Shown piece by piece: positions 7,481-16,519 of a stretch of 17,872 nucleotides of DNA (its first letter is position 1; every line of letters begins with the position of its first letter). The stretch comes from Aquabacterium sp. GTDB taxonomy: Bacteria > Pseudomonadota > Gammaproteobacteria > Burkholderiales > Burkholderiaceae_C. The stretch spans positions 1 to 17,872 of the forward strand of contig JAURXG010000394.1 in the NCBI GenBank assembly GCA_030654555.1. Reading direction: 5' to 3'. A program made the translations under genes and the position numbers. Below the pieces are notes generated by a model. It was not told where the DNA came from and made no database searches. It worked only from the letters and a program-made list of their open reading frames with translations.

Positions 7481-8308
7481 ATGAAGAACCTCGAAGGCAA
7501 GGTCGCCATCGTCTCCGGATCCGGCCGCGGCATCGGCCGTGCCATCGCCATGAAGCTGGCCAGCGAAGGTGCCAAGGTCGTCGTCAACGACCTCGACGCA
7601 GCACCCGCCGAGCAGACCGTGGCCGACATCAAGGCCGCCGGCGGCCAGGCCATCGCCTGCGTCGGCAGCGTCACGGCGGACGGCTTTGCCGAACGTTTCG
7701 TGAAGACCGCGATCGACGGCTTTGGCGGCCTGGACATCATCATCAACAACGCCGGCTACACCAGGGACAACGTCATCCAGAAGATGACCGACGAGCAGTG
7801 GCACTCGATCCTCGACGTGCACCTGACGGCGCCGTTCAAGATCCTGCGCGCCGCCGCCGACTACATCCGCCACACCTCGAAGGTCGAGGCCGAGGCCGGC
7901 AAGGAAGTGTTCCGCAAGGTCGTCAACATCTCGTCGATCGCCGGCACCGGCGGCAACGCCGGCCAAGCCAACTACTCGGCCGGCAAGGCCGGCATCATCG
8001 GCCTGACCAAGGCGCTGTCCAAGGAATGGGGGCGCTACAAGGTCAACGTCAACGCGGTCGCCTTCGGCATGATCAAGACCCGGCTGACCGAAGCGCCGGC
8101 CGGTGGCGATGCGTCGATCGACGTCGAGGGCCGCAAGATCAAGGTCGGCGTCAACCCCGACCTGCTGGCGATGATGGAGCGCAGCATTCCGCTGGGCCGC
8201 GGCGGCACGCCTGAAGAGGCAGCCGGCTCGGTGTACCTGCTGTGCACGCCGGAGTCCAACTACATCAGTGGCCAGACGCTGATCTGCGGCGGCGGCATTT
8301 CCATCTGA
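7481..8308 (+). CDS. Short-chain dehydrogenase, likely (3R)-hydroxyacyl-CoA dehydrogenase (MFE-2/FabG-like)
   Basis: A 275-residue SDR. GSGRGIG (13-19) binds the dinucleotide, Asp37 at the end of strand 2 (VVVNDLD) favours NAD over NADP, and NNAG is at 89-92. The catalytic residues are Ser152, Tyr165 (NYSAGK) and Lys169. The tetrad Asn of FabG-type enzymes is His114 (DVHLTAPF), as in the VHL motif of peroxisomal MFE-2 dehydrogenase domains, which also share VVVNDL and GQANYSA. The expected reaction is oxidation of (3R)-hydroxyacyl-CoA to 3-ketoacyl-CoA, feeding the SCP-x-type thiolase. An extra stretch of about 12 residues (132-145) lies before the Ser strand. AAGGAC six bases upstream supports the ATG. 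A plain FabG role in fatty acid synthesis is unlikely in this setting. Confidence 0.85.
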   Translation: MKNLEGKVAIVSGSGRGIGRAIAMKLASEGAKVVVNDLDAAPAEQTVADIKAAGGQAIACVGSVTADGFAERFVKTAIDGFGGLDIIINNAGYTRDNVIQKMTDEQWHSILDVHLTAPFKILRAAADYIRHTSKVEAEAGKEVFRKVVNISSIAGTGGNAGQANYSAGKAGIIGLTKALSKEWGRYKVNVNAVAFGMIKTRLTEAPAGGDASIDVEGRKIKVGVNPDLLAMMERSIPLGRGGTPEEAAGSVYLLCTPESNYISGQTLICGGGISI

Positions 8309-8329
8309 TCGTTGCCAGCGGAGCCGGCC

Positions 8330-9511
8330 ATGGATCTTTCTTTCAACGACAGCGAGCGCGCATTCCAGCACGAGGTACGCGAGTGGTTCGCCGCCAACAC
8401 GCCCGGGCACCTGCGGCGCAAGGTGGTCACCGGCCAGATGCTGAACAAGGACGACATCGTCCAGTGGCAGCGCCGGCTCGACGAACAGGGCTACCTGGTC
8501 GTGGGCTGGCCCAAGGAGCACGGCGGCCCCGGCTGGACGCCGACCCAGCGCTACCTGTTCGATCTGGAGCGCGCCGCGGCCAATGCGCCCATCGGCTTGT
8601 CGATGGGCGTGATCATGCTGGGCCCGGTGCTGATTGCCTTCGGCACCGAGGCGCAGAAGGCGAAGTACCTGCCGCGCATCAGGCGCTGCGAGGACTGGTG
8701 GTGCCAGGGCTATTCGGAGCCTGGCGCCGGATCCGACCTGGCCAGCCTGAAGACCAGCGCCGTGGCCGACGGTGACGACTACGTCATCAACGGCTCCAAG
8801 ATCTGGACCACCTACGCCCACTGGGCCAACCTGATGTTCTGCCTGGTGCGCACCGCGAACACCGGCAAGAAGCAGGAGGGCATCTCCTTCCTGCTGATCG
8901 AGATGGATCGCCCTGGCATCGAGGTGCGGCCCATCGTGTCCATCGACGGCGAGCACCACCTGAACCAGGTGTTCTTCACCGATCTGCGGGTGCCCAGGTC
9001 CAACCTGGTGGGTAGGGAGGGGCAGGGCTGGGAGATTGCCAAGTACCTGCTCACGCACGAGCGCACCAGCATTGCCGGCGTCGCCGACAGCAAGGCCTCG
9101 CTGGCCAACCTGTACGCGGCTGCGGCCGAGCGGCGTTCCGGCGGCCGGCCGCTGCTCGACGACGCGGCGATGCGCAACAAGCTGGCACGCGCCGAGATCG
9201 ACCTGATGGCGCTGGAATACACCAACTTGCGCGTGCTGTCGTCCACCGCAGCAGGCAAGGCGCCAGGGCCGGAATCGTCGCTGCTGAAGATCATGGGCAC
9301 GGCGGTGCAGCAAACACTGTCGGCGCTGAGCGTGGAGATCGGCGCCGAACAGGCGTGGCCCTGGCATGCGCAGGGCGCGCTGGCCGAAACCGACCAAGCC
9401 CATGCGATGGAGCGCTATGCCTTCCTGCGTGCGGCCACCATCTACGGTGGCAGTGACGAAGTGCAGAAGACGGTGCTGGCCAAGTCCATGTTGGGCCAGG
9501 CCCGGGCCTGA
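8330..9511 (+). CDS. Acyl-CoA dehydrogenase, catalytic subunit of a probable heterotetramer (FadE26/ChsE4-like)
   Basis: A 393-residue acyl-CoA dehydrogenase starting MDLSFNDSERAF. GGAG at 8320-8323 sets the ATG at 8330 over an in-frame TTG at 8312. It has YSEPGAGSDLAS (128-139), YVINGSKIWTTYAHWAN (151-167) and, near the end, RAATIYGGSDEVQ. The classical YEGTSQ glutamate is Gly here. A glutamate is instead available at Glu244 (LLTHERTSIAG), the helix-G position used by isovaleryl-CoA dehydrogenase and by mycobacterial ChsE4. Such proteins work with a second, Glu-less dehydrogenase chain, and exactly that is encoded next, 30 bases on. The complex would oxidise a bulky or branched acyl-CoA; steroid or other cyclic side chains are the best-known substrates. 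Substrate unknown here. Confidence 0.85.
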   Translation: MDLSFNDSERAFQHEVREWFAANTPGHLRRKVVTGQMLNKDDIVQWQRRLDEQGYLVVGWPKEHGGPGWTPTQRYLFDLERAAANAPIGLSMGVIMLGPVLIAFGTEAQKAKYLPRIRRCEDWWCQGYSEPGAGSDLASLKTSAVADGDDYVINGSKIWTTYAHWANLMFCLVRTANTGKKQEGISFLLIEMDRPGIEVRPIVSIDGEHHLNQVFFTDLRVPRSNLVGREGQGWEIAKYLLTHERTSIAGVADSKASLANLYAAAAERRSGGRPLLDDAAMRNKLARAEIDLMALEYTNLRVLSSTAAGKAPGPESSLLKIMGTAVQQTLSALSVEIGAEQAWPWHAQGALAETDQAHAMERYAFLRAATIYGGSDEVQKTVLAKSMLGQARA

Positions 9512-9541
9512 GAGCTTGAAAGAACCGCAGCGAGACCCGCC

Positions 9542-10678
9542 ATGGACCTGACACCCACCCCCGAACAGAAGATGCTGCGCGACGCCGCGCACAAGTACCT
9601 GCGTGCCGAATACAGCTTCGACGCGCGCCACAAGCTGCTGGCCACCGACACCGGCATGAGCCCCGCGCACTGGCGCCGCTTCGCTGAATTCGGCTGGCTT
9701 GGCCTGGGCCTGCCCGAGGCCTACGGCGGCTTTGGTGCCATGCCCGATGTCATTCAGGTCGCCGAGGCCCTGGGCGCGGCGCTGGTGGTCGAGCCCTACC
9801 TGGCCAGCACCGTGCTGGCCGGCCAGGTGATCGCCGGCGCCGGCAGCGCGGCGCAATGCGCGGCCCTGTTGCCGCCGCTGGTGGCCGGCGAGGCGATCTA
9901 CACCCTGGCCCACACCGAGGCCGATTCGCGCCACGAGCTGGCCTGGGTGGCCGCCAGCGCGCGCCGGCAGGGCAGCGGCTGGGTGCTGTCCGGCCACAAG
10001 ACGGGCGTGCCGGCCGCGCCCTTGGCCGACGCCTTCGTGGTGGCCGCGCGCACGGCCGGCACAGCGGGCGACCGCGGCGGCATCGGCTTGTTCGTCGTCC
10101 CGGCCGGGGCCAAGGGCCTTGGCGTGACAGCCTATGCGCGCTACGACGGCGCGCGTGCCGGCGAACTGCACCTCGACGCGGTGGCGCTGGAGGGCACGGC
10201 GGCGCTGGGCGACCCTGCCGCCGGCCTGGCCACGCTGGAGCGTGCCTTCGACCAGGCCACTGTTGCCGCCTGCGCCGACGCGCTGGGTGCGATGACGGCG
10301 GTGCTGTTCAAGACCGGCGAGTACCTGGCCACGCGCAAGCAGTTCGACGTGCCGCTGGCCAGCTTCCAGGTGCTGCAGCACCGCATGGGGGACATGTTCG
10401 CGGCCGTCGAAGCCAGCCGCTCGATGCTGCTGCTGGCGGCGCTGCAGGCCGACAACCCGGTGGCCGCCGAACGCGCGCGTGCGGTGTCCGCGGCCAAGGT
10501 CGCCATCAGCGAGCACGCGTGCTACGTGGCGCGGCAGGGTGTGCAACTGCACGGCGGCGTGGGCATGACCGAAGAGCTCGACATCGGCCACTACTTCCGC
10601 CGCCTGACGCTGTTCCAGCATGGCTTCGGTGGCACCGACCACCACCTGCAACGCTTTACCGCGCTGCGTGCGGTCTAG
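9542..10678 (+). CDS. Acyl-CoA dehydrogenase-like subunit lacking the catalytic Glu (FadE27/ChsE5-like)
   Basis: A 378-residue acyl-CoA dehydrogenase homologue. FAD/tetramer-contact motifs are kept: KQFDVPLASFQVLQHRMGDM (266-285) and QLHGGVGMTEELDIGHYFRR (335-354). The substrate-side motifs are degenerate: the TEPxAGSD stretch reads AHTEADSRHE, and the C-terminal YEGTSQ region reads FGGTDHHLQ. The helix-G base site aligned with Glu244 of the preceding protein is Gln238. With neither catalytic position filled, it should not work alone. In mycobacterial ChsE4-ChsE5 and proteobacterial steroid-degradation homologues, such a chain pairs with a catalytic partner to make an alpha2beta2 enzyme with half the usual active sites. 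The adjacent gene order supports that pairing. Many Ala/Gly substitutions are also consistent with relaxed constraint. Confidence 0.85.
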   Translation: MDLTPTPEQKMLRDAAHKYLRAEYSFDARHKLLATDTGMSPAHWRRFAEFGWLGLGLPEAYGGFGAMPDVIQVAEALGAALVVEPYLASTVLAGQVIAGAGSAAQCAALLPPLVAGEAIYTLAHTEADSRHELAWVAASARRQGSGWVLSGHKTGVPAAPLADAFVVAARTAGTAGDRGGIGLFVVPAGAKGLGVTAYARYDGARAGELHLDAVALEGTAALGDPAAGLATLERAFDQATVAACADALGAMTAVLFKTGEYLATRKQFDVPLASFQVLQHRMGDMFAAVEASRSMLLLAALQADNPVAAERARAVSAAKVAISEHACYVARQGVQLHGGVGMTEELDIGHYFRRLTLFQHGFGGTDHHLQRFTALRAV

Positions 10679-10698
10679 CTGTGCTGCAACCGCCTGTG

Positions 10699-10720
10699 GC
10701 GCGGCGCCGCCGGGCCGCGC
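10699..10720 (+). other. Strong GC hairpin between the dehydrogenase pair and the carboxylase module
   Basis: GCGCGGC (10699-10705) and GCCGCGC (10714-10720) form a perfect 7-base stem around an 8-base loop in the 66-base gap. No T-run follows, so it is not a convincing intrinsic terminator. It marks the junction between the beta-oxidation module and the carboxylase module and may act in RNA processing, differential stability or attenuation. Confidence 0.4.
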
Positions 10721-10744
10721 TCTCACGTTCATGAAAGCCAGCGC

Positions 10745-12352
10745 ATGAGTCTGATGACGTCGATGGTCTCCCCCGGCACGGACGACTTTGCCCGCAACCG
10801 CGACGCCTACCTGGCGCGCATCGCCGACCTGCACGCACGGCGCGCACGCGCCCTGGTCGGCGGGCCCGAGAAGGCGCGGCGCCTGCACAAGGAGCGCGGC
10901 CAGTTGCTGCCGCGCGAGCGCCTGGCTGCGGTGCTCGACCCCGGCTCGCCCTTCCTCGAATTCGGCCAGCTCGCCGGTGACGGCCTGTACGAGGGCGTGC
11001 CGCCGGGCGGCAGCATCATCACCGGCGTCGGCCTGGTCAGCGGCCGGCCCTGCATGCTGATGATCCACGACGCCACGGTGAAGGGCGGCACCTATTACGG
11101 CATCACCTCGAAGAAACATGTGCGGGCGCAGATGTTCGCCTGGCAGCACCGCCTGCCCTGCATCACCATGGTCCAGTCGGGCGGCGCCAACCTGCCCGAG
11201 CAGGCGCACATATTCCCCGACGACGGCCAGTTCGGTTCGATTTTCTACAACCAGATCCGCATGTCGGGCGAGGGCATCACGCAGATCGCCACCGTGCACG
11301 GCCCGTCCACCGCCGGCGGCGCCTACCTGCCGGCGCTGTGCGACGAGGCGGTGATCGTGCGCAACCAGGGCGCGATGTTCCTTGGCGGGCCGCAGCTGGT
11401 GTATGCCGCTACCAAGGAAGTGGTCGATGTCGAGACGCTGGGTGGCGGCGACATGCACAGCCGGGTCAGCGGCGTCACCGACCACCTGGCCGAAAGCGAC
11501 GGCCACGCCATCGCCATCGTGCGCGACATCGTCGCCAACCTGGGCACCGGCCCCAAGCAGCGCTGGGACGTGGCTGCGCCGAAGCCACCACGCTTTGATG
11601 CGCGCGAGATCTACGGCATCGTCAGCGCCGACATCCGCCATCCCACAGACAACCGAGAGGTGCTGGCGCGCCTGATCGACGACAGCGATCTACAGGAATT
11701 CAAGCCGCTGTATGGCCCCTCGATGATCTGCGGTTTCGCCCGCATCAAGGGCTTCCAGGTCGGCATCCTGGCCAACAACGGCGTCATCTTCTCCGAGTGC
11801 GCCCTGAAAGGTGCGCACTTCATCGAACTGGCCTGCCAGCGCGACATTCCGCTGCTGTTCATCGCCGACGTCTCGGGTTTCATGGTCGGCCAGGCGGTGG
11901 AGCGCGAGGGCATCGCCAAGCATGGCGCCAAGTTCATGACCGCGATGGCCTCGGCCAACGTGCCGCGCTACACCCTCATCACCGGCGGCTCCTATGCCGC
12001 CGCCTACCTGGCGATGTGCGGCCGCCCGTTCAAGCCGCACGTGATGATGATGTGGCCCACCGGCCGTGCCGCGCTGATGGGGCCCGAGCAGGCCGCCACC
12101 ACGCTGACCATGGTGCGCGACAACATCCACCAGCGCGAAGGCACGAGTTGGACCGAGGACGAGAAAGAGCGTTTCAAGCAGCCGATCCGCGAACAGTTCG
12201 AAACCTTCGCCAGCCCCTACAACTACGCCGCCAACCTGTGGTGCGACATGGTCATCGACCCGCTCGAAACGCGCGACACCATGGCCCTGCTGTTCGAAAT
12301 GGCCGGGCGCCAGCCGCAGCGCGACACGCAGTTCGGCGTGTTCCGCATGTAG
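10745..12352 (+). CDS. Acyl-CoA carboxylase beta (carboxyltransferase) subunit, MCC/GCC lineage, divergent active site
   Basis: A 535-residue carboxyltransferase subunit. It transfers carboxyl from biotin to an acyl-CoA; in the 3-methylcrotonyl/geranyl-CoA lineage this is the gamma carbon of a 3-methyl-2-enoyl-CoA. Family landmarks are HDATVKGGTYY (108-118), QSGGANLP (144-151), the oxyanion loops STAGGAYLP (188-196) and SGFMVGQ (377-383), GIAKHGAK and the C-terminal TQFGVFRM. The stretch usually reading GGSFGAGNYGMCGR is GGSYAAAYLAMCGR (414-427), and the following WPNARI..MGG is WPTGRA..MGP. This suggests a substrate other than the standard ones. No strong ribosome site is seen; ATGs at 10754 and 10763 are alternative starts. 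The position is that of atuC. Not a propionyl-CoA type by its signature loops. Carboxylase call firm, substrate open. Confidence 0.92.
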   Translation: MSLMTSMVSPGTDDFARNRDAYLARIADLHARRARALVGGPEKARRLHKERGQLLPRERLAAVLDPGSPFLEFGQLAGDGLYEGVPPGGSIITGVGLVSGRPCMLMIHDATVKGGTYYGITSKKHVRAQMFAWQHRLPCITMVQSGGANLPEQAHIFPDDGQFGSIFYNQIRMSGEGITQIATVHGPSTAGGAYLPALCDEAVIVRNQGAMFLGGPQLVYAATKEVVDVETLGGGDMHSRVSGVTDHLAESDGHAIAIVRDIVANLGTGPKQRWDVAAPKPPRFDAREIYGIVSADIRHPTDNREVLARLIDDSDLQEFKPLYGPSMICGFARIKGFQVGILANNGVIFSECALKGAHFIELACQRDIPLLFIADVSGFMVGQAVEREGIAKHGAKFMTAMASANVPRYTLITGGSYAAAYLAMCGRPFKPHVMMMWPTGRAALMGPEQAATTLTMVRDNIHQREGTSWTEDEKERFKQPIREQFETFASPYNYAANLWCDMVIDPLETRDTMALLFEMAGRQPQRDTQFGVFRM

Positions 12353-12374
12353 TCGGCTGGCCCCGGCTGCCGAC
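12352..12374 (+). other. Hairpin at the carboxylase beta stop codon
   Basis: GTCGGC (12352-12357, beginning in the TAG stop) pairs with GCCGAC (12369-12374) around an 11-base GC-rich loop. No T-run follows. The 52-base gap to the next ATG holds little else, and the next gene has no clear ribosome site. A role in transcript stability is possible; a terminator is unlikely. Confidence 0.3.
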
Positions 12375-12404
12375 GTTCATCGCCCGATACCGTTGAAACA
12401 CACC

Positions 12405-13565
12405 ATGGACTTCAACTACACCGAAACCCAGCAACAGATTCGCGTCGCCGTCAAAGACCTGTGCAAGAAGTTCGGCCCCGAATACTGGCGCCAGCTCGCG
12501 CAGGACGGCCAGTACCCGGAAGCCTTCGTCGACGCGATGGCCGCGGCGGGCTGGCTGGCCTCGCTGATCCCCGAGGAATACGGCGGCGCGGGGCTGCCGC
12601 TGCTCGACGCCTGCCTGATCCTGCAGGAGGTCAATCAGAACGGCGGCAGCGCCGTGCACTGCCATGCGCAGATGTACACGATGGCCTCGATCATGCGCCA
12701 CGGCTCCGAGGCGCAGAAACGCCGCACGCTGCCGCGCATCGCCGACGGCAGCCTGCGCCTGCAGGCCTTCGGCGTGACCGAGCCCGACGCCGGCTCGAAC
12801 ACGCTGGCCATCAAGACCTTCGCGCGCAAAGTGCCGGGCGGCTACGTCGTCAACGGTCAGAAGATCTGGACCTCGCGCTACAGCCATTCGCACATGTACC
12901 TGCTGATCGCGCGCACCACGCCGATCGGCGAGGTGAAGAAGAAGACCGACGGCCTGAGCCTGTTCCTGATCGACATCGCGAAGGCCGGTGCGGCGCTCAA
13001 GGCCACGCCGATCCGCACGATGATCAACCACCATACCTTCCAGATCTTCATCGACAACCTGGAACTGAGCGACGACGACCGCATCGGCGAGGAAGGCAAG
13101 GGCTTTTACTACCTGCTCGACTCGCTGCATTCCGAGCGCCTGCTGGTGGCCAGCGAGGCCATCGGCGACGGCCATTGGTTCGTCGAGAAGGCGGCGCGCT
13201 ACGGCAGCGAGCGGGTTGTCTTCGACCGCCCGATCGGCGCCAACCAGGGCGTGCAGTTTCCGATCGCGCGCGCACACATGAACATCGAAGCCGCCGAGCT
13301 GATGCGCAACAAGGCCGCCACGCTGTTCGACGCCGGGCTGCCCGGCGGACGCGAGGCCACGATGGTCAAGTACTTGGCCAGCGAAGCCGCCTGGGAGGCC
13401 GCGGAAGCGGCGATGACGACTTTCGGCGGTTATGGCGTGGCCTGCGAATACGACATCGAACGCAAGTGGAAGGAGAGCCGGCTGTTCCGCACCGCGCCGA
13501 TCTCCAACAATCTGGTGCTGGCGCAGGTGGCCGAGCATCTGCTGGGCATGCCGCGCTCCTATTGA
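12405..13565 (+). CDS. Acyl-CoA dehydrogenase, AtuD (citronellyl-CoA dehydrogenase)-like
   Basis: A 386-residue acyl-CoA dehydrogenase starting MDFNYTETQQQIR; a TTG four codons upstream is a weaker choice. Motifs are VTEPDAGSNTLAIK (124-137), YVVNGQKIWTSRYSHSHM, DRIGEEGKGF (225-234) and FDRPIGANQGVQFPIA. The helix-G base is present as Glu244 in LHSERLLVAS, while the C-terminal YEGTSQ site reads TAPISNN, followed by LAQVAEHLLGMPRSY. The APIS-type ending and the setting between carboxylase beta and a crotonase match AtuD-type enzymes, which form the 2,3-double bond in citronellyl-CoA before carboxylation. TEPDAGSN has Asn where most relatives have Asp. No strong ribosome site is visible. Family call firm; citronellyl-CoA as substrate is inferred only from synteny. 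Confidence 0.88.
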   Translation: MDFNYTETQQQIRVAVKDLCKKFGPEYWRQLAQDGQYPEAFVDAMAAAGWLASLIPEEYGGAGLPLLDACLILQEVNQNGGSAVHCHAQMYTMASIMRHGSEAQKRRTLPRIADGSLRLQAFGVTEPDAGSNTLAIKTFARKVPGGYVVNGQKIWTSRYSHSHMYLLIARTTPIGEVKKKTDGLSLFLIDIAKAGAALKATPIRTMINHHTFQIFIDNLELSDDDRIGEEGKGFYYLLDSLHSERLLVASEAIGDGHWFVEKAARYGSERVVFDRPIGANQGVQFPIARAHMNIEAAELMRNKAATLFDAGLPGGREATMVKYLASEAAWEAAEAAMTTFGGYGVACEYDIERKWKESRLFRTAPISNNLVLAQVAEHLLGMPRSY

Positions 13566-13575
13566 AGGCCCGGCC

Positions 13576-14376
13576 ATGGACTACGAAACCCTGTTGATCC
13601 AACCCGCGCCAGGCTCCGCGGCCGAAGACGGCATCCGTTGCCTGGTGCTCAACCGGCCCGAGGTGATGAACGCGATGAACACGCAGATGTTCATCGACCT
13701 TCGCCAGGCGCTGCACGAGCTGGCCTACGACGACAGCCTGCGCGTGCTGATTGTCAGCGGTGCCGGCGAGCGCGCCTTCTCGACCGGCGGCGACCTGAAG
13801 CAGCGCAACGGCATGACCGACGCCGCCTGGCGCCGCCAGCACCAGATGGCCGAGGAAGTGCTGCTGGCGGTGAAGGACTTTCCGCGCCCGGTGATCGCCG
13901 CGGTGGAAGGGCATGCCCATGGCGGCGGCTGCGAGCTGGCCTTGAGGTGTGACTACATCGTCGCTTCGCGGTCTGCGGTGTTCTCGCTGCCCGAGGTGCG
14001 GCGCGGCATCATGCCCGGCGGCGGCGGCATCCAGAACCTGGTGCGCGCCGTCGGTGCGCGGCGCGCCAAGCAGTTGCTGCTGACGGCGCGGCGCTTCTCG
14101 GCCGAGCAGGCCGCCATTTGGGACATGGTGACCACGCTCGCCGAACCCGGCCAGGCGATGACAGTCGCCGTGGCCGATGCGCGCGAGATCGTGCTGGCCG
14201 CGCCGATGGCCGTGCACTACGCCAAGCTGGCCGCGTCGCGCGGCGGCGAGGTCGACTTCCACACCGGCTACGCGCTCGACATCGCCGCCTACAACGTGCT
14301 GGTCTCTTCGGAAGACCGGCTCGAAGGTGTCAAGGCCTTCAACGAAAAGCGCGCGCCGCGCTGGAGTGGACGCTAG
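13576..14376 (+). CDS. Enoyl-CoA hydratase (crotonase) with both catalytic glutamates, AtuE-position
   Basis: A 266-residue crotonase. AAGG seven bases before the ATG at 13576 and a 10-base gap to the dehydrogenase stop support this start. It has VLNRPEVMNAMN (24-35), the oxyanion motif AFSTGGDLKQRN (67-78), HGGGCELALRCDYIVA (115-130) with Glu120, SLPEVRRGIMPGGGG with Glu140, and C-terminal KAFNEKRAPRWSGR. Both glutamates of true hydratases are there, so syn-hydration of an enoyl-CoA is the best guess. In the atu order this slot is AtuE, the hydratase that acts on the carboxylated isohexenylglutaconyl-CoA. Its TAG stop overlaps a GTG (TAGTG) that begins a duplicated copy of the next gene's start. 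Exact substrate unknown. Confidence 0.9.
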   Translation: MDYETLLIQPAPGSAAEDGIRCLVLNRPEVMNAMNTQMFIDLRQALHELAYDDSLRVLIVSGAGERAFSTGGDLKQRNGMTDAAWRRQHQMAEEVLLAVKDFPRPVIAAVEGHAHGGGCELALRCDYIVASRSAVFSLPEVRRGIMPGGGGIQNLVRAVGARRAKQLLLTARRFSAEQAAIWDMVTTLAEPGQAMTVAVADAREIVLAAPMAVHYAKLAASRGGEVDFHTGYALDIAAYNVLVSSEDRLEGVKAFNEKRAPRWSGR

Positions 14377-14413
14377 TGTTCAACAAGATCCTGATCGCCA
14401 ATCGTGGGGACCA

Positions 14414-14468
14414 GCCGACGCCAGTCGGCGCAGCGGCGAAGCCAGATTGCATGGCACGCGCAGCGTGC
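14414..14468 (+). other. Two short hairpins between the duplicate and the true carboxylase alpha start
   Basis: GCCGAC-GCCA-GTCGGC (14414-14429) and GCACGC-GCA-GCGTGC (14454-14468) are perfect 6-base stems with small loops in the stretch separating the two copies of the gene start. They could shape re-initiation or attenuation, or be parts of a small REP-like palindromic insertion. No T-run is present. Confidence 0.4.
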
Positions 14469-14485
14469 GCAGGCGATCACGCCGC

Positions 14486-14490
14486 GGGAG
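14486..14490 (+). promoter_or_regulatory. Ribosome binding site that decides the carboxylase alpha start
   Basis: GGGAG ends six bases before the GTG at 14497, which opens MFRKILIANRGEIA, the expected N-terminus of a biotin carboxylase. This favours 14497 over the in-frame ATG at 14404, which would add 31 residues with no family similarity. Confidence 0.7.
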
Positions 14491-14496
14491 TCCACC

Positions 14497-16491
<1,995 letters not shown>

Positions 16492-16519
16492 GCGTCGACG
16501 CCACAACGAGGAGACCCGG

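Noticed and set aside
9542..10678. Second dehydrogenase as a decayed pseudogene
   Set aside because: The frame is intact over the full family length, the FAD-contact and tetramer motifs are kept, and Glu-less partners of this kind are known working subunits.
7385..11641. Minus-strand open frame of 1418 codons across the MaoC, SDR, dehydrogenase and carboxylase genes
   Set aside because: Antisense shadow produced by GC-rich codon use. Its translation is low-complexity, rich in Gly, Ala, Val, His, Gln and Arg, has no domain I recognise, and it crosses six well-supported plus-strand genes.
10745..12352. Propionyl-CoA or acetyl-CoA carboxylase beta subunit
   Set aside because: HDATVKGGTYY, GIAKHGAK and the GVFRM C-terminus belong to the MCC/GCC lineage, and the alpha partner is a full biotin-carrying AtuF/LiuD-type chain.
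14404..14496. In-frame ATG start for the carboxylase alpha gene at 14404
   Set aside because: The 31 added residues precede the conserved FRKILIANRGE N-terminus and resemble nothing; the GTG at 14497 has a better ribosome site.
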